Source: Alphaproteobacteria bacterium (GTDB taxonomy: Bacteria > Pseudomonadota > Alphaproteobacteria > Rhizobiales > CAJQND01). From it: DNA of 51,626 bases. The notes beneath the pieces are model-generated. The model was not told the origin of the DNA, did not search any database, and was given only the letters and a program-made list of their open reading frames with translations. Shown one piece after another: positions 43,629 to 51,626 of the stretch; positions within the stretch are counted from its first letter, which is position 1, and each line of letters begins with the position of its first letter. Where the stretch lies: assembly GCA_024227565.1 (NCBI GenBank), contig JAAEUE010000124.1, forward strand, positions 1-51,626, written 5' to 3'. The position numbers and the translations under genes were made by a program.

Positions 43629-44897
43629 TTAGCTGGCCGCGCGGGCTATGTTCGCCGATGCGGCGGCTGTCTGTTGCTCGGTCTGGCCTGATGCGTTTGG
43701 CCACTCACGCGCCATCTCCACTGCAGCCTCAAGCGGCACGGGCTCTGAATACAGATAACCCTGCCCATAGGCGCAAAGATGGCCGGCCAAAAAGGCCTCC
43801 GCACTTTTTGTGCTCACCCCTTCAGCCACAACCGGAATGTTGAGTTCATCAGCGAGCCTGAGGATCGTCTGCACGATCTTTCGGTTTCGCGAGCTGTCTT
43901 CCATGAGTTCGACAAAGCACCGGTCGATCTTCAACGTGGAGATGGGCAAATGCGTCAGATAGCTCATGCTGGAATAGCCGGTGCCAAAATCGTCTATGGC
44001 CACGCCAAATCCTAGCTGCCTCAGCTTGCGCAGCACCATGCCGGCGCGTTCCAGGTTCGTCATGACCGAGCTTTCGGTCAACTCCAGCTTCAGCATGTCG
44101 GTCGACAAGCCGTGCTCCACAAGCATGGTTTGCAGATCGGCGAGAAAGCTAGGGCGGTCGAGATCTCGAGGCGTGACGTTGATACCCACAAAGACAGGGT
44201 CAACATGCTCGACATTGTGCAAGCAGGCTTTGCGCAACTCGTGCATATCTGCGCAGACGTTTTTCAGGCACAAGGTGGTGATCTGTGTAATCAGATCGCT
44301 TTGCTCGGCGATCGGGATAAAATCATCGGGAGAAATCAAACCGCGTTCCGGATGGACCCAACGGGTCAGCGCTTCAAAGCCGGCCAATTTCCCTGACTGC
44401 AGATCTACGATCGGTTGATAGTAGGGCACAAACTGGTCGTTCTTAACCGCGATCGTAATCTCGCTTTCCAGGCGCAGGTTCTTCATGGCCTCTGCCGTGT
44501 GAGGCTGAGGCGCCAACGCGATCTTGCGCAGCTCTGGCGGCGCATCTTCAATTCTCTTCAGGGTCGTGCGGAAGCGCGAAAGAATAACCTCAATGACCAT
44601 CCGCATGACGGGATCCATGGTGCCGAGCCGTGATTTGAACTGCTCCGCCTCGATGCGCTGCAATTTGCATTCTTCCAGTGCGACGGCGGTTGCAGATCTG
44701 CGGCCTGCGGCGATGATGGCCATTTCACCGACGATTTCGCCACGTCCTAGTGTTGCGACGGAAACAAACTTTCCGCCGCGTTCGACAGAAATCTGCACAA
44801 GCCCGGTTTCGATGATGTAGGCGCAGTCGCCCTCATCGTCCTCACGGAACAACACCTCGCCCTTTGGAGCGACAATGTATTGAAAGTCCGCCGTCAT
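43629..44897 (-). CDS. Cyclic-nucleotide-binding domain fused to EAL c-di-GMP phosphodiesterase
   Basis: About 422 residues; the ATG at 44897 has GAGGAG upstream. The N-terminal domain (about 10-130) is a CRP-type cNMP fold with a phosphate-binding cassette GEMAIIAAGRRSATAVALEE. The EAL domain (about 165-405) keeps all catalytic residues (FEALTRWVHPERG, INVTPRD, LELTESSVM, DDFGTGYSS, LKIDRCF, VAEGVST, GQGYLYS), with no GGDEF. It is predicted to degrade c-di-GMP under control of cAMP or cGMP. It is convergent with the GGDEF-EAL gene, so two opposing c-di-GMP enzymes share the 3' interval. The CpdA-like phosphoesterase at 11511 could affect its ligand. Confidence 0.9.
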   Translation of the reverse strand: MTADFQYIVAPKGEVLFREDDEGDCAYIIETGLVQISVERGGKFVSVATLGRGEIVGEMAIIAAGRRSATAVALEECKLQRIEAEQFKSRLGTMDPVMRMVIEVILSRFRTTLKRIEDAPPELRKIALAPQPHTAEAMKNLRLESEITIAVKNDQFVPYYQPIVDLQSGKLAGFEALTRWVHPERGLISPDDFIPIAEQSDLITQITTLCLKNVCADMHELRKACLHNVEHVDPVFVGINVTPRDLDRPSFLADLQTMLVEHGLSTDMLKLELTESSVMTNLERAGMVLRKLRQLGFGVAIDDFGTGYSSMSYLTHLPISTLKIDRCFVELMEDSSRNRKIVQTILRLADELNIPVVAEGVSTKSAEAFLAGHLCAYGQGYLYSEPVPLEAAVEMAREWPNASGQTEQQTAAASANIARAAS

Positions 44898-44918
44898 GGG
44901 CGCTTTCTCCTCAATCAC

Positions 44919-45321
44919 AGGTGCGCAGGTTCTGGATAAGTGCCCCAGCGCCGCCGCTTCGTCGTCCGCCAGTCTCTAGTGTGATCTGTCGGACATTCTC
45001 ATCACGCCAGCCTGATTTGTGCCGGCCCGTTCGGCATCGTCGATTTTTGACCGATGCGTCAGGCGATTTGAGATATGTTTTTTGACTGAGTGGAGTTTGT
45101 CGAGCAATGTGAACCCGCAGGCGATCGCGAGAAGGGCGAGTCTCAAACCAGTTGTAATGAATATGAATGCCGGTCTGCTCATCTGCTCATAGTTGTCCAA
45201 ATCGTCTGGAAAACCTTAGCAAACAAAAGATAAGATCGTCTTACTTCTGGGGTGCCGTGAAATTGGCTACAGGTGTAAACTCTTCGTTGTTGTTGCGAAG
45301 CAAGATTTAGCAATGTTTTCC
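44919..45321. other. 403-bp interval, possible small membrane protein only
   Basis: No gene of a known family. One minus-strand frame (44976-45200) could make a 74-residue protein with one hydrophobic segment; see that entry. The part from 45200 to 45321 contains short symmetries such as CTTCG/CGAAG but nothing convincing. The promoter of the CNB-EAL gene should lie in this interval. Confidence 0.3.
44976..45200 (-). CDS. Possible 74-residue single-span membrane protein
   Basis: The frame reads MDNYEQMSRPAFIFITTGLR then LALLAIACGFTLLDKLHSV, one good membrane helix at about residues 12-34 followed by a polar tail rich in basic residues. An internal ATG at 45182 is also possible. It lies just upstream of the CNB-EAL gene on the same strand. 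The Shine-Dalgarno is weak and no family is recognised, so chance is quite possible. Confidence 0.25.
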   Translation of the reverse strand: MDNYEQMSRPAFIFITTGLRLALLAIACGFTLLDKLHSVKKHISNRLTHRSKIDDAERAGTNQAGVMRMSDRSH

Positions 45322-45849
45322 TCAGCAGGCGCGTTGGCCGATCTTCCATTGTGTTTCGTTAACCCAGGCGTACCGGATCGAGACGCATTCTTGGGTTTTG
45401 AGGTTCATTTCCCTGCGCTCCAACAGCTTCAGTCGATTGCTGCTCCAGCCGTAGGTTTCTGAAAACTGCTGCGTTCCGGTCTTCTGCCATCCCGTTTTAA
45501 TCCGCTTCGTGCTGGCATCGAACTCAGGCGATTGCAGTTTCCCAAGCGCAAGGTTGCGTGAGAAGCGTTTTTGTTTCTGATCGTAGAGAAAGTAGATCAC
45601 AGATGGTTCAGATTTCAACTCATCTCGCTGGACAACGGCCAAATCCTTCTGGCCATCGAAGTTCATGTCGATCTGAACAAAGTTGATGCTGCCGTGGGTT
45701 TTTCCAGGCGGGGTCAAAAGCGGTGTATTTGCGGGTCGAACGTCTTGTCGGTCCTGAAAGGCACCTTGCGCGCTCAAGCTAGTGGCCAGAAGAAGTCCAG
45801 CCACAGCCATCAGGCGAACTGCCGGCCGGCGTGAAACTCCGATACGCAT
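45322..45849 (-). CDS. Exported XAC2610-like protein
   Basis: A 175-residue protein with a signal peptide (about 1-29, ending AQGA). The mature part has QIDMNFDGQKDLAVVQRDEL, the Asp-rich FG-GAP/VCBS-like signature of XAC2610-family proteins, followed by a beta-rich region and two cysteines (TQECVS and QRAC). Function unknown; the Asp-rich loop may bind calcium. It is divergent from tcuA across about 296 bp in which I see no other gene. Confidence 0.7.
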   Translation of the reverse strand: MRIGVSRRPAVRLMAVAGLLLATSLSAQGAFQDRQDVRPANTPLLTPPGKTHGSINFVQIDMNFDGQKDLAVVQRDELKSEPSVIYFLYDQKQKRFSRNLALGKLQSPEFDASTKRIKTGWQKTGTQQFSETYGWSSNRLKLLERREMNLKTQECVSIRYAWVNETQWKIGQRAC

Positions 45850-46145
45850 TACTCAACTCCCCTGTGCAACCAACCTGGACCAATCGTGCGGCTTTGCCGT
45901 TCTATTTTCGGTCCTCAGGTGCCCCTACGTGAACTTCGGGATGCACACACCCTGGTTGGCATTTAACCTTTTGTTCATATCTTTTGCCAAGCGCTTTTTT
46001 GTTAACGGCCTGGTGCGCTTGCCACGCAACTAGTGTGCCAAGGCCATTTTGGACCATGTTGAGACGCAACTTGCGGTACGCAAATCACAACAGTTGGGCT
46101 ATATCGGTCTGTCTGCAGGGCGGCGATGAGCCATAGAGGCCGAGA

Positions 46146-47531
46146 GTGAGCGAAACCCACGATATTGTTGTTGTTGGCGGCGGAAATGCCGGGCTGTGCG
46201 CCGCCATCACGGCAGCCGAAACCGGTGCCCGGGTGCTCCTGTTGGAGGGCGCCCCCAAACCCTATCGTGGAGGCAATTCGCGCCACACCCGAAACTTTCG
46301 CTGCATGCACGAAGGCCCGCTATCGGTGTTGGAAGACAGCTACGGAGAAGACGAATATTTCAATGATCTGCTGAAAGTGACCGCCGGCAAGACCGATGAG
46401 AACCTGGCACGCCTCGTCATCCGCTCCTCGCAAGAATGCCTGCGTTGGATGGAACGCCAGGGTGTTCACTTTCAACCGTCTCTCTCTGGAACCTTGTCGT
46501 TGGGCCGCACCAACGCCTTTTTCCTTGGGGGCGGCAAGGCTTTGGTGAACGCCTATTACCGCACGGCTCAGCGTCTCGGGGTTGAAGTGAAGTATGATGC
46601 CCACGTGAAGCATCTGGCGCTCGACGGAGACCAGGTTTCAAAACTGGAATACATCTCCGGGTCTGAGCGCCGCCAGATCTCACCCAAGGCGATCATTGTC
46701 GCGGCAGGCGGGTTTCAATCCAATTTTGACTGGCTCGTTCGAGCGTGGGGCCCGGCCGCGGAAAACTTCCTGATCCGCGGCACGCCCTACAACACCGGCG
46801 TGGTGTTGAAAGACCTGCTCGACCAAGGCGCAGTGCCGGTGGGGGACCCAACCCAGTGCCACGCGGTGGCCATTGATGGCCGCGCACCGAAGTTCGATGG
46901 CGGCATCGTCACCCGGCTAGACTGTGTGATCTACTCGGTCGTGGTCAACAAACATGCGAAGCGCTTCTACGATGAGGGCGAGGATGTCTGGCCCAAGCGC
47001 TATGCCATCTGGGGCCGCCTGGTGGCTGCCCAACCAGACCAGGTTGCCTATTCCATCATCGATGCAAGATCGCTCGACCTGTTCATGCCGTCGGTGTTTC
47101 CGCCCATAAAGGCCGACACAATCGAGGAATTGGCAGGCAAGCTGAACTTGCCGGAGCAAGAACTGAGGGCAACCATTGATGCGTTCAATGCGTCCTGTGG
47201 GAGTGTTGAGAAGTTCCACCCCACCGAACTGGACGGCCTGACCACATCAGGGCTGACACCGGCAAAGACCAACTGGGCCCGGCCCATCGTGACGCCGCCC
47301 TTTTACGGCTACAGCTTGCGGCCAGGCGTGACCTTCACCTATCTTGGTTTGAAGGTTGATGAAAACGCCCAGACCACCACGCAAGCTGGCCTCATCAAAA
47401 ACCTCTGGGCTGCCGGCGAGACCATGGCCGGCTCAATCCTTGGCCAGGGATACCTCGCCGGGTTTGGAATGACCATCGGCACCGTGTTCGGCCGCATTGC
47501 GGGGCGGGAGGCAGCAGCCTATGTCAACTGA
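46146..47531 (+). CDS. tcuA: FAD-dependent tricarballylate dehydrogenase TcuA
   Basis: A 461-residue flavoprotein of the fumarate-reductase/succinate-dehydrogenase type. The FAD fold begins DIVVVGGGNAGLCAAITAAE and TcuA-typical stretches include GGNSRHTRNFRCMHEGP and the C-terminal AAGETMAGSILGQGYLAGFG. TcuA oxidises tricarballylate to cis-aconitate, passing electrons to TcuB. A GTG start (46146) follows AGAGG. It overlaps tcuB by 11 bp. The usual transporter (tcuC) and regulator (tcuR) are absent, so the substrate here could be another tricarboxylate or dicarboxylate. Confidence 0.88.
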   Translation: MSETHDIVVVGGGNAGLCAAITAAETGARVLLLEGAPKPYRGGNSRHTRNFRCMHEGPLSVLEDSYGEDEYFNDLLKVTAGKTDENLARLVIRSSQECLRWMERQGVHFQPSLSGTLSLGRTNAFFLGGGKALVNAYYRTAQRLGVEVKYDAHVKHLALDGDQVSKLEYISGSERRQISPKAIIVAAGGFQSNFDWLVRAWGPAAENFLIRGTPYNTGVVLKDLLDQGAVPVGDPTQCHAVAIDGRAPKFDGGIVTRLDCVIYSVVVNKHAKRFYDEGEDVWPKRYAIWGRLVAAQPDQVAYSIIDARSLDLFMPSVFPPIKADTIEELAGKLNLPEQELRATIDAFNASCGSVEKFHPTELDGLTTSGLTPAKTNWARPIVTPPFYGYSLRPGVTFTYLGLKVDENAQTTTQAGLIKNLWAAGETMAGSILGQGYLAGFGMTIGTVFGRIAGREAAAYVN

Positions 47532-48588
47532 CGCGGTCAAGGAGGCTCGGCGCCAGGTGGAGGTCTGCAACGCCTGCCGCTATTGCGAAGGCTACTGCTC
47601 GGTGTTCCCGGCCATCAGCCGCCAGCGGTCGTTTTCAGATGGCGACGTCGTCCAACTTGCAAATCTCTGTCACAACTGCCGGGGCTGCTATTACGCCTGC
47701 CAATACACCGAGCCCCATGAGTTTGCCATCAATGTGCCCAAGGTGCTGGCGGAGGTTCAACAGGCGAGCTGGCAGGAGCACGCGGTTCCGCAACGCTTTG
47801 CGGGCGCCTTCCATCGGAGCGGTGTCGCCATCGCATTTGCCGTCGTTATAGGTTTCGCCCTCATCTTCTGGGCCCTGAAGGCTTTGGGCGAGAACGCCGG
47901 GGGAGAAGGCTTCTATGCGCTTTTGTCCCACACCGCGATGGTGGCGATATTTGCACCGGCCTTCCTGTTGCCCTTGCTCAGCATCGGCCTCAGCCTTCGC
48001 ACCTATTGGCGCAAAGTGGGTGGCGGTCGGATCCAGATATCTGATATCACCGCCGCCGTCGGTTCGGCGGCCCGCATGAAGAACCTTTCCGGCGGACACG
48101 AGGAAGGTTGCAACTTCGAGGACGAAGACCGTTTCTCAAACGCCCGGCGCTGGCGCCACCAGGCGGTGATGTATGGCTTCTTGCTTTGTTTTGCCTCCAC
48201 CTGCTCAGCCACGGTTCTGCACTTCGTCTTCCACATGCCCGCACCGTATGGCCCGTTGTCCCTTCCAAAAATCTTAGGGGTTCCCGGCGGCATCCTCCTT
48301 AGCATCGGCACGTTGGCCATGGCCGAGCTGAAGTTAAGGGCAGACCGCACGCTTTCAGACAATCGGGTCTGGGGCGGCGAGATGGGGTTCATTGTGTTGC
48401 TGTTTTTCGTCAGCACCTCCGGGCTCGTGCTCTATCTGTTTGCCGATGCCGGGGTGCTGGACGTTCTTTTGGCAACCCATCTTGGCGCCGTGCTCGCGCT
48501 CTTCCTGCTCATGCCCTACACCAAAATGGCGCACGGGTTTTACCGGCTCACCGCACTTGTGAAAGATGCCCACGACCAGCGTTCTTGA
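47521..48588 (+). CDS. tcuB: Membrane iron-sulfur electron carrier TcuB (CitB-like)
   Basis: About 355 residues; the ATG at 47521 has GGGAGG nine bases upstream. Two iron-sulfur cysteine clusters come first (VCNACRYCEGYCSVFP and LCHNCRGCYYACQY), then about six membrane helices (for example GVAIAFAVVIGFALIFWALK, MVAIFAPAFLLPLLSIGL, FIVLLFFVSTSGLVLYLFAD) with several conserved His that may bind heme b. It re-oxidises TcuA and passes electrons to the quinone pool. Its start lies inside the end of tcuA. Confidence 0.88.
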   Translation: MSTDAVKEARRQVEVCNACRYCEGYCSVFPAISRQRSFSDGDVVQLANLCHNCRGCYYACQYTEPHEFAINVPKVLAEVQQASWQEHAVPQRFAGAFHRSGVAIAFAVVIGFALIFWALKALGENAGGEGFYALLSHTAMVAIFAPAFLLPLLSIGLSLRTYWRKVGGGRIQISDITAAVGSAARMKNLSGGHEEGCNFEDEDRFSNARRWRHQAVMYGFLLCFASTCSATVLHFVFHMPAPYGPLSLPKILGVPGGILLSIGTLAMAELKLRADRTLSDNRVWGGEMGFIVLLFFVSTSGLVLYLFADAGVLDVLLATHLGAVLALFLLMPYTKMAHGFYRLTALVKDAHDQRS

Positions 48589-48598
48589 GATTTCAATT

Positions 48599-48616
48599 TT
48601 TTACCAATTGATAAAA
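48599..48616. promoter_or_regulatory. AT-rich palindrome upstream of preT
   Basis: TTTTACCAATTGATAAAA reads the same on both strands at 8 of 9 base pairs. It lies between tcuB and preT, 59 bp before the preT start, in an AT-rich patch within a GC-rich region. This is the form of a dimeric repressor site. No regulator gene is adjacent in the window, so the protein that binds is unknown. Confidence 0.5.
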
Positions 48617-48674
48617 TTTTTCAAACTGGATAGTCTTCCCCCAAACGAGATGTTGCTCAGTTAGGGAGAAACGC

Positions 48675-50051
48675 ATGGCCGGAGGCGTCCAAATCAAGCA
48701 CCTGCAAGACGGCGTTGTGGCCGGTCGGCTGGGGGCTGCAAAAACCCGCGATAACTTTCAAGACATCCACCCGCCCCTCAGTGGGCATGAAGCGCTGGTG
48801 GCGTCAGACCGCTGTTATTTCTGCTACGATGCGCCCTGTGTCACGGCCTGTCCGACGGCAATCGACATCCCGCTGTTTATCCGCCAAATTGCTGCCGGAA
48901 ACACCAACGGCGCGGCGAATACCATATTCGACCAGAACATCCTGGGCGGAATGTGTGCCCGGGTTTGCCCCACTGAAACCCTATGCGAGCAAGCCTGCGT
49001 GCGCGAGGAAGCTGAAGGCAAGCCGGTGAAGATAGGTCTTCTGCAGCGCTTTGCCACCGACCAGGCGATGGCGGAGGAAAAGCAGTTCTATTCAAGAGCC
49101 AAGCCGTCCGGGAAGTCGGTTGCCGTGGTTGGCGCCGGCCCGGCGGGTCTGGCCTGTGCTCACCGGCTTGCCATGCACGGTCATGCCGTGACCATCTACG
49201 AAGCCAGGAAGAAGCCTGGCGGGCTCAATGAGTTCGGCATCGCGGCCTATAAGGCGGTTGACAATTTCGCACAGAGCGAAGTTGACTATGTCACCGCGAT
49301 TGGCGGCATCGCCTTCAGTTATGGCAAGCGCCTTGGCCGGAACATCTCCATTGCCAAGCTCCAGGCAGATCATGACGCGGTGTTCCTGGGTGTTGGCCTT
49401 GATGACGTGAACGGTCTCGGCCTGAAGGGTGTGGACCATCCGAATGTGGTGGATGCGGTGGAGTTCATCGCAAACCTTCGCCAGGCCAAAAACAAATCGA
49501 AAATCGCGGTTGGCCGCAACATTGTGGTCATCGGCGGCGGCTTGACGGCGATCGATGCCGCCGTGCAGGTCAAGCTTCTGGGGGCCGAATCCGTCACCAT
49601 CTGTTATCGCCGTGGCCAGGCGCAAATGAACGCTTCGCGCTTTGAGCAGGATCTGGCCACCCAGCGTGGCGTGGTCATCCGCACCTGGATGCAGCCCAAG
49701 AAGCTGACCATGTCCAAGGGCGAACTCTCGGGCATTCAGCTGGAATACACCGAGCAGGCCAAGGGCAAGCTGGCCGGCACTGGCCAAACCGCAAAGCTTG
49801 TGGCCGACCAGGTGTTCCTCGCCATCGGGCAGAGCCTCAGGGCTGAAGACCTTGTCGCAGATAACCCGGCACTTGCGCTGGACAAAGGGCGGATCAAGAC
49901 AGATGCGGCGGGGCAAACCTCGCTGGCGGATGTCTGGGCCGGCGGTGACTGCACCAATTCCGGCGATGATCTAACCGTGACCGCCGTTGCCCAAGGGCGC
50001 GACGCGGCGATGAGCATTCATGCCGCTCTGACAGGACAAGGAGACCTCTGA
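48675..50051 (+). CDS. preT: NAD-dependent dihydropyrimidine dehydrogenase subunit PreT
   Basis: A 458-residue flavoprotein homologous to the N-terminal half of eukaryotic DPD and to glutamate synthase small subunits. The N-terminus has two 4Fe-4S cysteine groups (CYFCYDAPCVTACPTAIDIP; CARVCPTETLCEQACV), then FAD (VAVVGAGPAGLACAHRLAMH) and NAD (NIVVIGGGLTAIDAAVQVK) binding folds. With PreA it interconverts uracil/thymine and dihydropyrimidines using NAD(H). GGGAGA precedes the ATG. The stop overlaps the preA start by one base (TGATG). Confidence 0.93.
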   Translation: MAGGVQIKHLQDGVVAGRLGAAKTRDNFQDIHPPLSGHEALVASDRCYFCYDAPCVTACPTAIDIPLFIRQIAAGNTNGAANTIFDQNILGGMCARVCPTETLCEQACVREEAEGKPVKIGLLQRFATDQAMAEEKQFYSRAKPSGKSVAVVGAGPAGLACAHRLAMHGHAVTIYEARKKPGGLNEFGIAAYKAVDNFAQSEVDYVTAIGGIAFSYGKRLGRNISIAKLQADHDAVFLGVGLDDVNGLGLKGVDHPNVVDAVEFIANLRQAKNKSKIAVGRNIVVIGGGLTAIDAAVQVKLLGAESVTICYRRGQAQMNASRFEQDLATQRGVVIRTWMQPKKLTMSKGELSGIQLEYTEQAKGKLAGTGQTAKLVADQVFLAIGQSLRAEDLVADNPALALDKGRIKTDAAGQTSLADVWAGGDCTNSGDDLTVTAVAQGRDAAMSIHAALTGQGDL

Positions 50052-51358
50052 TGGCAGATCTCACAAGCACCTTCGTCGGTATCAAGTCACCCAACCCGTT
50101 CTGGCTGGCCTCTGCGCCACCGACCGACAAGGCCTACAACGTGGACCGCGCGTTCAAGGCCGGGTGGGGCGGGGTGGTCTGGAAGACCCTCGGCGAGGAA
50201 GGCCCGCCCATCGTCAATGTGAACGGCCCGCGCTATGGGGCGGTGTTCGGTGCTGACCGTCGCCTGCTCGGGTTCAACAACATTGAGCTGATCACTGACC
50301 GGGATCTTTATCTCAATCTGCGCGAGATCAAGCAGATCAAGAAGGACTGGCCGGACCGGGCCGTGGTGGTCTCCATCATGGTGCCGTGCGAGGAGAAAGC
50401 CTGGAAGCGCATCCTGCCCCTGGTGGAAGACACCGGCGCCGATGGCATCGAGCTGAATTTCGGCTGCCCCCACGGCATGAGCGAGCGCGGCATGGGCGCC
50501 GCTGTTGGCCAGGTGCCGGAATACATCGAAATGGTGACCCGCTGGTGCAAGGCGGGCACCCGCATGCCGGTGATCGTCAAGCTCACCCCCAACATCACCG
50601 ACATCCGCCATCCTGCCCGCGCGGCCAATACAGGCGGGGCCGATGCGGTATCGCTGATCAACACGATAGCCTCCATCATCTCGGTGGACCTCGACAGCTT
50701 TGCGCCCCAGCCAACCATTGACGGCATGGGCAGCCACGGCGGCTATTGCGGCCCGGCGGTGAAGCCGGTCGCGCTCAACATGGTGGCCCAGATCGCCCGT
50801 GATCCGGAGACGGCGGGTCTGCCGATCTCAGGCATTGGCGGGGTGACGGTGTGGCGCGATGCGGCGGAGTTCATGGCGCTTGGCGCAGGCAACGTTCAGG
50901 TTTGCACCGCTGCGATGACCTATGGCTTCAAGATAGTCCAGGAGATGATCTCCGGCCTGGAGGCCTGGATGGATGAGAAGGGCCACCGCAATCTGGATGC
51001 CATCGTGGGCCGCGCCACGCCGAAGGTCACCGACTGGCAATATCTCAATCTCAACTACGTCACCAAGGCGCACATCAACCAGGACACCTGCATCAAGTGC
51101 GGCCGCTGCCACATTGCCTGCGAGGACACCTCGCATCAGGCCATTACCTCCAGCGTGAACGGCAAGCGGAAGTTTGAAGTGATTGATGCCGAATGCGTCG
51201 GGTGCAATCTGTGTGTCAGCGTCTGCCCTGTGGAAAACTGCATCTCAATGGAGCAGCTTGCGGCCGGCTCGGTGGACGAGCGCACGGGCGAGAAGGTGCG
51301 CAAGAAGTACAAGAACTGGACCACCCACCCAAACAACCCCATGGCGGTTGCGGAGTAA
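50051..51358 (+). CDS. preA: NAD-dependent dihydropyrimidine dehydrogenase subunit PreA
   Basis: A 435-residue protein: a TIM-barrel FMN domain of the dihydroorotate-dehydrogenase type (residues 1-330, with LNFGCPHGMSERGMGAAVGQ containing the catalytic Cys, and PISGIGGVTVWRDAAEFMAL for FMN) and a C-terminal 2[4Fe-4S] ferredoxin (CIKCGRCHIACEDT; CVGCNLCVSVCPVENC). It carries out the reduction or oxidation of the pyrimidine ring, with electrons through PreT. It starts the reductive pyrimidine degradation pathway; the later genes (hydantoinase, beta-ureidopropionase) would be outside the window. Confidence 0.94.
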   Translation: MADLTSTFVGIKSPNPFWLASAPPTDKAYNVDRAFKAGWGGVVWKTLGEEGPPIVNVNGPRYGAVFGADRRLLGFNNIELITDRDLYLNLREIKQIKKDWPDRAVVVSIMVPCEEKAWKRILPLVEDTGADGIELNFGCPHGMSERGMGAAVGQVPEYIEMVTRWCKAGTRMPVIVKLTPNITDIRHPARAANTGGADAVSLINTIASIISVDLDSFAPQPTIDGMGSHGGYCGPAVKPVALNMVAQIARDPETAGLPISGIGGVTVWRDAAEFMALGAGNVQVCTAAMTYGFKIVQEMISGLEAWMDEKGHRNLDAIVGRATPKVTDWQYLNLNYVTKAHINQDTCIKCGRCHIACEDTSHQAITSSVNGKRKFEVIDAECVGCNLCVSVCPVENCISMEQLAAGSVDERTGEKVRKKYKNWTTHPNNPMAVAE

Positions 51359-51448
51359 CTCAGAGTCCAACTGCCGCGCCCTCAGCCCTCATCCAGGCGC
51401 TCGATGCTGGCATCCTCTTTTCCCCGAGTCGTCCCCGCTCTCCCCCGC

Positions 51449-51468
51449 ATCCCTGCGAAAGCAGGGAT
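51449..51468. repeat. Short dispersed hairpin repeat, second copy
   Basis: ATCCCTGC-GAAA-GCAGGGAT is a perfect 8-bp hairpin with a GAAA tetraloop, 90 bp after preA. It has the same form and flank (a following CCA) as the hairpin at 18237-18256. Probably the core of a dispersed intergenic element. Confidence 0.6.
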
Positions 51469-51532
51469 CCATGCGGCTTACCCGACGCTCAGAGCTATGG
51501 GCCCTATGTGTCTAAGATTTGCTATGGATGAT

Positions 51533-51609
51533 GCGGGAAGGAGACTGTTGGGCCTCTGGTCCTTTTGAGACCGTAAGCAGGCTAAGTCCCTTCCCGCGTT
51601 TTGCGTTTT
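51533..51609 (+). ncRNA. Candidate structured RNA ending in a terminator
   Basis: GCGGGAAGG (51533-51541) pairs perfectly with CCTTCCCGC (51589-51597); inside, GACT/AGTC extends the stem, GCCT/AGGC and GGTC/GACC form two further nested helices, and a GTTTTGCGTTTT tail (51598-51609) follows. The whole has the look of a small structured RNA or riboswitch-like leader with a terminator, or a large terminator alone. I cannot match it to a known class. It lies 175 bp after preA at the window edge. Confidence 0.4.
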
Positions 51610-51626
51610 AACCTGAACAGTTGCAC

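Overview
The window is a stretch of alphaproteobacterial chromosome, probably from a marine or soil member of the Hyphomicrobiales. The evidence is a GTTC-N7-GTTC type LexA box, several families common in that group (DUF992, DUF1194, DUF3750, XAC2610-like), the rpmI-rplT-pheS-pheT order and a high GC content. No tRNA, rRNA, insertion sequence, prophage or CRISPR array was recognised. The species cannot be told from this sequence.

Layout. 1-309: gene-free edge with a very good leftward promoter covered by a LexA box. 310-3764: two small exported proteins, a broken DUF1989 gene, and a methyltransferase divergent from a LysR regulator. 3839-7039: divergent katG/oxyR; katG is full length but carries two in-frame UGA codons exactly where conserved tryptophans belong. 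7300-11495: rpmI, rplT, pheS, pheT with structured leaders. 11511-16383: phosphoesterase, thioredoxin-like protein, an ECF sigma/anti-sigma/DsbA operon, an L,D-transpeptidase and a cupin. 16380-24079: membrane protein, DUF3750, kynureninase, a D-serine dehydratase-like enzyme, a DUF1194 protein, and an S1 and an S8 protease. 24137-28246: a gamma-butyrobetaine-hydroxylase-like oxygenase with an AruI-like decarboxylase and an AruH-like transaminase. 28255-34738: S49 protease, TrmN-like methyltransferase, DUF2007, polyprenyl synthase, IspE, TPR protein and CAP protein.

34810-44897 is the most unusual part. It holds a DUF992 protein, a 61-residue membrane peptide, an ATP-grasp ligase, a transporter that fuses two periplasmic sensor-like modules to a 12-helix MFS domain, an orphan ABC-type binding protein, a GAF/PAS-GGDEF-EAL protein and, convergently, a cyclic-nucleotide-binding EAL protein. 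Order and spacing suggest a module that makes or senses a small (peptide-like) molecule and feeds into c-di-GMP signalling. This is inference; I do not recognise it as a described system.

45322-51358: an exported XAC2610-like protein, then tcuA-tcuB (tricarballylate dehydrogenase pair) and preT-preA (NAD-dependent dihydropyrimidine dehydrogenase). The right edge carries a dispersed repeat and a candidate structured RNA ending in a terminator.
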